DNA of 64,000 nucleotides from Allodiplogaster sudhausi (taxonomy: Eukaryota; Nematoda; Chromadorea; Rhabditida; Diplogasteridae), in the NCBI GenBank assembly GCA_945643635.1, contig CALZFC010000026.1, positions 1,070,001 to 1,134,000 on the forward strand. Direction: 5' to 3'. This document shows positions 57,469 to 64,000 of the stretch, one piece after another. Below the pieces are notes generated by a model, which saw only the letters and a list, made by a program, of their open reading frames with translations, was not told the DNA's origin and ran no database searches. The position numbers and the translations under genes were made by a program. Position 1 is the stretch's first letter, and every line of letters begins with the position of its first letter.

Positions 57469-60400
57469 ATGTCATCATCGAGTCGCGTCTACATTGGCCG
57501 CCTTTCTTCGCGTGCTTCCGAGCACGACATCGAGCGCTTCTTCCGCGGCTACGGCCACCTTCGTGATGTCGTCATGAAGAATGGCTTTGGCTTTGTGGTT
57601 AGCCATTTTCATTCATTCATTCCTTCTATTTTAAGCATTTATTTTTTCGCTCAAATCTGACCATTTGCCAACTAATTAGTCTGTTCGTTTGACACGAGCA
57701 ACACGCAGTTGGCCCTCGCCTAGCCATCAACTAGCACACGGGGCCGAGGCTATATATCGACTTAACGTGGCAACGAGAAATGTTGGGCTCCCTTGCAAGC
57801 AGAGAATGCAACTTGGCACATTTTTTTGGGCCGGTCCTCCTATTTTGAGCCCTTGAATTTTGGGAACCGATTTGTAGCTATGTAAGATTCCGGGTTCTGG
57901 TTCGTTATTTTCTTTACGAAAACTTTTTTCTCTTATTTTCCCGTTCACAAAGGTTGTGATTTATTTCACTCCGAAGCAGAATGCTGCTCCCTAACTGCAA
58001 AAATAAATAAGAGCAATAAGAGTTCGGTGGGTTATGAGCATGCTCCCTAGCTCGAAACCAGCCCAATCAGGCTCAGGGCCGAGTCCTAGGTTGGGCTTAT
58101 CCCTAAAGGGCCTCATTTTGGGCATCTTGCAAGGGAAAGTTTCTGCAGGGATAGACTGTTTGTTCAGCGTCTCGCACATTATTGGCTCTTTGTTCGTGGC
58201 ACTCGACTGAATGCTTGGTGAGAATAGAGATGGTGCTTGCACTGCAGAAATTGAAGCGCGCTTTGATGGAAATTGTTGATGGAAACACACGGCAGATGAT
58301 GCTGGGTTGCCGGAGGATAATATTAGCATTACATGTAGTTGTTGACTTGGAATGCTTATACAAAAAAAAGACCAATAATTAAACTTGTAGCCATATTATA
58401 TAATTCTTCAGGAGTTTGACACGTCGCGCGATGCGGACGATGCGATCAGCGACCTGAACGGGAAGGAGCTGGCGGGCGAGCGCGTCCAGCTCGAGCTGTC
58501 TCGCCGCCGTCCTGACCGTGGCAGCGGCGGCGGTGGTGGCGGCTTCGGCGGGCAGCCGATGCGTCGCGACGCAAGGCCTCAGCAGTTGCTCATTTCTCCG
58601 AGACCCCCCTCCAATCACATTATGGCACAGAAGAGGCTAATAAGAAAGCCTAGAATAAATTTTCTCCGTGCGGGAGGGAGGCTCTGTCGAGGTCATCAAA
58701 AATTGACCGAGACACTGTCTGACATCACTGGCTCTCTCTCTTCTCTCCTCACTGTCTCGCGGTGCCTGGCTCTCTCTCTCTTCCCTCACTCTCACTCGGT
58801 GTCGCTATGACTGGCTCTCTCCCACCTCTCTCCACTCTCTCGCTGTGACTGACTGACTGTGAAACTCGCACACATTCTCTGCGGCCATGGTTCTGCCGAG
58901 AGATTCGCGCACAGGCGTATGGTTTCTTGATCCCACAAGAGAAGGAAACGCGAAACTGCAGAATGCGTTGGTAGAACATATTTAATGGAATTATATAACC
59001 CAGCAAGTCACTTTTTAATTGAATTGAAACACGGAAGTCAATGCGACTAAAAGCCCTTTTCTATAAAAAAAATAATAATAATTAAAGCTGCCTGTTGATG
59101 TCTGTCTCGAACTCAAGAATGACCGTTGGAATGGAATGCCTTCAGGTACGGCCCTCCGGCAAAGACGCGTCACCGACTTATCGTTGAGAATCTCTCTTCT
59201 CGCATCTCGTGGCAGGCACGTTGAGAGGAGCTCTCTTATCAACTGACTATCATCCATGTACTTTGGATGAGGTTTTCTAATTCCTTCTTTTTTGCTTTGC
59301 AGGATCTGAAGGACATGATGCGCTCCCACGGTGACGTCACCTACGCCGATGCGCACAAGGAACGACGCAATGAAGGGTGAATATCTTATTTATTTCTTTA
59401 TTAACATCAAAATGATAGTATAAGACAGCACTTGGACTGCATCGTCAATTACTTTCTATATGTACATAAAAACACGGATGAGGATCTAAAGTCATTGACT
59501 GATGGTGAGAAGAGTGGGGTGGGTTCTCATTGAGAACTTCTCCAAGAGATCTAATGGCTGTGAAGCCTCCTTCTCTCACTTCTCTCACCCTCACCGCTTG
59601 CACTCAGAATCTTGTGCTTCGCGAGTCGTGACGATCTGAAGCGTACGATGGACAAGATGCAGGGCAAGGACGTGAATGGACGCAAGCTCAAGCTCATCGA
59701 CGACAGCGAGAAGCGCGCCGGTGGCGGAAGCAGCCGCTCGCGATCAAGATCGCCCAGGTAGAATGATGCTACTTTGTTGTTGAAAAATAGGACCAAGCGT
59801 GGATGAAGTTTGCGTTGTTTAGCGATGGCAGTGTTCTCATTCCTGCCTTTAAAAAACATATCGTATCTTTCAGACGTTCGCGCTCTCGCAGAAGTTCTCG
59901 TTCTCGTTCTCGCAGCAGGTGCTTATTATTCTCAATTAGAACCTAGTTACTTTGGTGGCTTTTCTAATCGCTTCTTACACAGGTGTCTTTCGGGACAGTA
60001 AATAACGGTGTTTTCCATAACCCATGGAGAGTACTGTAAGCGGATTCCTTATTGAGCCGTCGCTCGCACTCGCGCGGCAGCAAGTCTCGCTCCCGCAGCC
60101 GCTCCAAGGGACGCGGTGACGCGGCAGCCAAGAAGAGCCGTAGTCGCACCCGCTCGGCGAGTCCGAAGAAGAAGGAGAATGGAGGAGCAGGCGACAAGGA
60201 CAAGTCAGCATCATTTCAGGCCCCCTAATGATCCACGAATGGTGGTGCCCAACGCATTCCTTCTTTAACTAGAAAAGTTTTTTTTATAAACCCCCCAATT
60301 TTACCTGTTAAGAGGATACTTGTTTGCTCTGACTTTCAATGATGCAATCGAATGGGGTCAACTAGATCTTCCCGACTCTAATGAAAATCCGCGAAAAATT

Positions 60401-60620
60401 CTGTATCGTTTTCAACATGAATTGTATCCTTTTTCACCAGCTTCTTTCAGGAAAGAATGTTCGCTAACGAATTGTCCAATCTTGCAGATCTCGCTCCCCA
60501 AGCGCGTCGCCCCGCGGACGTTCCTCCGCATCTCCGAATGGCCGTGCTGCTGCTGACGAGAAGTCGCCAGTCAAGGAAGAAGGAGGCCGCGACCGCAGTC
60601 GCAGTGCGTCGCCTGCTTAG
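57469..60620 (+). CDS. SR-family splicing factor (SRSF4/5/6 type), eight exons
   Basis: Exons 57469-57597, 58412-58575, 59146-59215, 59303-59376, 59608-59757, 59874-59918, 60057-60203 and 60488-60620, all in phase, 303 aa. Nuclear RNA-binding protein that selects splice sites and exonic enhancers. RRM1 has RVYIGRL (RNP2) and NGFGFVEF (RNP1). A Gly-rich hinge follows ([12 protein letters not shown]). RRM2 is the pseudo-RRM with SWQDLKD, then [16 protein letters not shown]. The tail is an RS domain ([22 protein letters not shown]), ending [15 protein letters not shown]. Closest in my memory to nematode and insect SRp55/rsp-1-type proteins. Two introns appear to use GC donors (58576, 59216). Confidence 0.93.
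58576..59145 (+). other. Probable GC-AG intron 2 of the SR factor
   Basis: The exon reads to GACGCAAG and is followed by GC. No GT in the hinge region gives the phase needed for the next exon, which starts G-TAC after CCTTCAG. The intron includes CT-rich blocks around 58730-58850. The ORF stays open past the donor, so a different end is possible. Confidence 0.5.
59216..59302 (+). other. GC-AG intron 3 of the SR factor (87 bp)
   Basis: The exon ends CGTGGCAG and is followed by GCACGT; the acceptor is GCTTTGCAG. Splicing here joins SWQ to DLKD, restoring the invariant SWQDLKD heptapeptide of the pseudo-RRM. That leaves little room for another junction. Confidence 0.85.
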
Positions 60621-61110
60621 ATCCAGCCAAGGACTGAGCCATGCAAGCCACCACCCTTTTCCGCAACCGAGATACTGCGAGATCTCACCGCCCGCGATCC
60701 CCTTCCCCCTCCCATGGTTTTGTTAATTATTATTTTTAGTTGTGGCTTTTCCTTTTTTTCTATTCTTCTCACTCGCCCATTATATGATTCTGTCTGACTA
60801 CATTGTGCATGTTCCAAGTCCCCTGAATGAGCCCGCCCCCAATACCTCACCATCAGTCTATATTCCCCGTTATCAACTAATATGTTTTTTTTTGGTGTGA
60901 AGTGTCGTGAATTGTATTACCCTTTGAACTCATTATACTTCTCCTATTTATTGGCAGTTTCGCGTTGTACAGCTATTCAATATTTGATGTCAGGATTTTT
61001 TTTTGCTCTGTTGCTTTCCTGTTAAACACCAAGGAAATGTTTAGTTCTGAACTTATTCGAACTGGAATGTATTTTTGTTTGTTTTTGATGGATGAGTAGT
61101 TGCGAATAAA
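60621..61110 (+). terminator. 3' UTR of the SR factor with AATAAA signal
   Basis: Non-coding sequence after the TAG at 60618-60620, with several T-runs. An AATAAA hexamer lies at 61105-61110, followed by AAGTCGGG, a plausible poly(A) signal about 490 bases after the stop. Confidence 0.6.
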
Positions 61111-63560
61111 GGAAAGTCGGGACAGAAATGCTGTTCACTACAAGTAAACTCGGTGAGAAATTCTTTGGCAATATGAACAGACTGTGATTATCGTATTATG
61201 TTAATGCGAAATATGCTTCATATCCTATTACTGTCAGCGTGTCGCTGAAAAGAAGAAGAGTCGAAAAAGAGAAAATAAGCGACACTCTTCCTTTTGCTCC
61301 TCAAGCGAATGATTCATCATCTTTCCTTTTCTGCTTACTTTCGAACTGATTCACCTAGGAGAGACGATAATGTATCTCTAAAGTTCCTGCATGCTCTGTT
61401 ATTGAAGAATACTCTAGCAATCGCTCATCTTTTCTCACCAAAAAGAAAGATTTCATCTCTTTCTCTCGTTCCTTAAAAAAACAAGCATTTAAGAGCATAA
61501 GGCATAGATGACCACGATTTTATCATTATTTCCTTGCCTTTCTTGTTCGTATTTGAGGGTTACTATTGTATTTCTGGCTACTGAACTAGCTCATCGCTGT
61601 TGCTTACATTGTGTGTAAGAGGGCACTGCAACATACATACATACTTACACCGCATTAGAGCAGAAGTCCTCATGCTTCGCACTGTCCTATCTGTTCCATT
61701 GATTGTGGAACACTTCGCGAGTTTCCCTTCAACTATTTGCATGCGGAAATTCAATGGTAGTTCTCATTTTCCTTTAAATACAGAAATGTAGCTGTCGCCA
61801 TACACGCGACTCCCTTTCACTCCTTTGATCGTCATAAATGCACTTCTACTTCATTCCCAACAAAATCCCGCCACATAAAGTTAAGAGAGCCTCTCTGTTA
61901 GGATCAAGCAGCCTTCCATGGGGCCCTGCCCCGGGGGAAAGTGTCGGATTTTGATACCCAAATTTTAATGGGAGGTATATATACGTACTATAAAGAACAT
62001 TTGGTCGTCAATTTTGTTATAAAATTTTTTTCATTGGCTGGGCATGCAATAGTATGTAAAATGTTTAAGTCCATATAACTTTCTGTAAACTTAATATTTT
62101 TCAATTTTCTTTTTTTTTATTTGTTGTGTATTCAGAAAGCGCACAAAAACGTAATTGATGACTTTCTGAAAAAGTTTCAATATTAACAAGTTTTATGCAT
62201 TTTTAATTTTCAAAAATCGGTTTTTTGTGCACACCGTCTATTTTACGGCCCGGTTCCAGGCTGGAGAATAGCTAAGATGAAAGAGGAGAAAAAATGACAC
62301 AAGATATGGATTTATGAAGAAAATCGAAGGATATATATGTTTTAGAATTTTGACCTGAACCGGGTGCACTTGCATTTTCGCTGATTGAGATAAGTTAGTG
62401 TAACTTTTTTTAAAGTCTTGCTTTTTAAACAATTTTTATCTCATCGAATTGGCCATTAATTTCTCTCCTAAAAAAGTATAGAACCAATTTGCCTAATGTT
62501 ACCCTTGAGCTTGAAAATAAAATTTTCTCTTTTTTGAACAAAAATTAATTGGGTAATAACTACTGAGAACCAAATTTATGGGCCTTTGAGATATCCGGCT
62601 GAACCAATCAAACATATTATTAGATAGAACGAGGAATTCTGTATGCCATATCCTTGTTTCATGAAATTTCAAGGATATATATTTACTTTTTACGAACAAT
62701 TTCAGAAAATTTCCAGCATCGATCCAGCCGATAAATCAAGTCGAAAAATGAAAAGTGCATGTTTATGTTACAAATCATGTAATATGGTTTTTTTTGATGA
62801 GCGAAAAGAATAATTTCATCGAAAACCGTTTCATTTAATCTTTATTCGTTTGTTTTTTTTTGAAAAATTTTTTTCACTAATTTTCTTTTCTTTATGTGTT
62901 GCCAATCCCATATCATTTCGGTCAAGCCCCGAGCTAAATTACATTTTCTGAGTTCCACCGTAACAGCAGATGGATCATAGAGGCTTTTTTGTAGAGGACT
63001 GAATAGCTAATATGATATCTTCCAAACACATGCATAGAGCTTCCGGCCGCCTGTTCAAAGACATCTGTCAGGAGTTGTCTGACTACAAATTCTACTCATC
63101 GCTTGGGCGCGCGCAATATGGTCTTGATTGTATATGTTTCTGAAGATAAAGAGAGAGAGAGAGTGAAACATACAAAGCTTCGGAGAGAACTTAAAACAAA
63201 AAAAAATCCATGCTTATTTTTCTGAAAAGTTTCATTTTTTAACCACTTTTTGGAATTTTTCTTTTTCAAAAATCGGTTTTATGAGTACTTCGTCCATTTT
63301 ACGACAGGGTTCGGTGCAAGCTAATAGCTGAGATGAAAGAAGAGAAAAAGTGACACAAGATATGTTTTTATGAAGAAAACGAGGGATACATATGATCTCG
63401 AATTTTTACATTTTCACTTTCGCTGAAATTGATGAATCAGTATAACTTTTTTAGACTCATGATTTTGAGACAATTTTTATTTTATCATTCACACGTTTTG
63501 GTCATTCACACGCTTTGGTCATTCACACGCTTTGGTCATTCACACGCTTTGGTCATTCAC
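61111..63560. other. AT-rich intergenic region with a diverged repeat pair
   Basis: No coding region is supported. Segments of about 250 bases at about 62205-62450 and 63250-63487 are diverged direct copies. Shared blocks in order: CAAAAATCGGTTTT, GTC(T/C)ATTTTACG, GAGATGAAAGA-like, TGACACAAGATATG, TTTATGAAGAAAA, TTCGCTGA, TATAACTTTTTT-like and ACAATTTTTAT. Confidence 0.6.
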
Positions 63561-63565
63561 ACGCT
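63485..63565. repeat. 17-bp minisatellite, nearly five copies
   Basis: Unit CATTCACACGCTTTGGT in direct repetition; the first copy has a T in place of C and the last is truncated. No spacers. Confidence 0.95.
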
Positions 63566-63952
63566 CCTCTCTTCTGGCACGGATGCCTTCACTGCGCTAT
63601 TTTGCCCAAAGTTTTGCAAGAGCAACGGATCGACGACTATTCGAAGTCGTTGTTCCACTGCTCCGCGTTCAAGATCGACAATCTCTGGTGAGATGCATCA
63701 ACTCGAGATGACACATGAAACATGTGCCAGAAGAGCAAGTCGTACGCACGCCTCTCACACCGCTCTCTCTACACTTTGTCAACGACGAAAGAAGCTTTTG
63801 CGATCCACAGCCCCGACGAAGCATATCAACTAACCTACGCAAGTTCATTTTTTGAAGTAAGTTTTTTTTACTTATTATACCTATTTTCCAGAAAATCATC
63901 GTCGTCGTTTCTGTGTCGCTTGAGACGGCCGTTGCCGTGATTTCGATCGGTA
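63566..63952 (+). CDS. Possible partial gene cut by the window end
   Basis: The open stretch 63566-63690 reads, in one frame, KVLQEQRIDDYSKSLFHC. A second at about 63729-63857 reads KSKSYARLSHRSLYTLSTTK, then EAFAIHSPDEAYQLTYASSF, and ends at a perfect GTAAGT donor. A third, after TATTTTCCAG (63892), reads KIIVVVSVSLETAVAVISI, a likely membrane helix, before GTATGA. Codon balance looks coding, but the phase between the first two pieces is unresolved and I recognise no family. Confidence 0.35.
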
Positions 63953-64000
63953 TGAAGATTTACTTTTCCTTCCATTAATGGCAGACATTTCTGTTTTGAT

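Noticed and set aside
63485..63565. Direct repeats considered as a CRISPR-like array
   Set aside because: 17-bp units with no spacers; a simple minisatellite.

Overview
This is a gene-containing window from the nuclear genome of an invertebrate animal. The evidence is multi-exon genes with GT-AG (and some GC-AG) introns, a catecholamine-type GPCR, an SR-protein splicing factor with a pseudo-RRM, and very dense (CT)n/(GA)n microsatellites. The second RRM of the SR protein reads like ecdysozoan homologues, but I cannot assign a phylum. I see no prokaryotic operons, rRNA, tRNA or CRISPR.

Layout. 1-8169: microsatellite-rich DNA with no gene I can support. 8171-16431 (+): a nine-exon D1-like dopamine receptor of 478 aa. 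17672-33302 (-): an SLC26 anion transporter, 18 in-phase exons and 694 aa, converging on the receptor. Its 5.46-kb intron carries a secreted phospholipase A2-like gene on the opposite strand (26460-27391), and another intron carries a 1.35-kb foldback element (29506-30854). 36227-41339 (-): a PRPP synthetase-associated protein, 11 exons and 365 aa, with a related 1.76-kb foldback element in one intron (37351-39107). 42655-43196 (-): two exon-like segments of an unknown gene. 43875-56871 (+): two tandem neprilysin-like M13 metallopeptidase loci, both rearranged. The first has an internal 1.8-kb near-identical tandem duplication and its N-A-Y-Y exon is inverted. The second has C-terminal exons dropped into the middle and frameshifts at the catalytic exon. 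57469-60620 (+): an SRSF4/5/6-type splicing factor, eight exons and 303 aa. 60621-64000: its 3' UTR, diverged repeats, a 17-bp minisatellite and a possible partial membrane-protein gene cut by the window edge.

The genes are functionally unrelated (amine signalling, anion transport, lipid hydrolysis, nucleotide metabolism, peptide degradation, splicing). The main points of interest are structural: a nested gene, two foldback transposons of one family, reciprocal damage in the peptidase pair, several GC-AG introns supported by protein homology, and a hairpin across a splice acceptor. Exon models were built by hand from conserved protein motifs and phase agreement; splice ends are therefore predictions.
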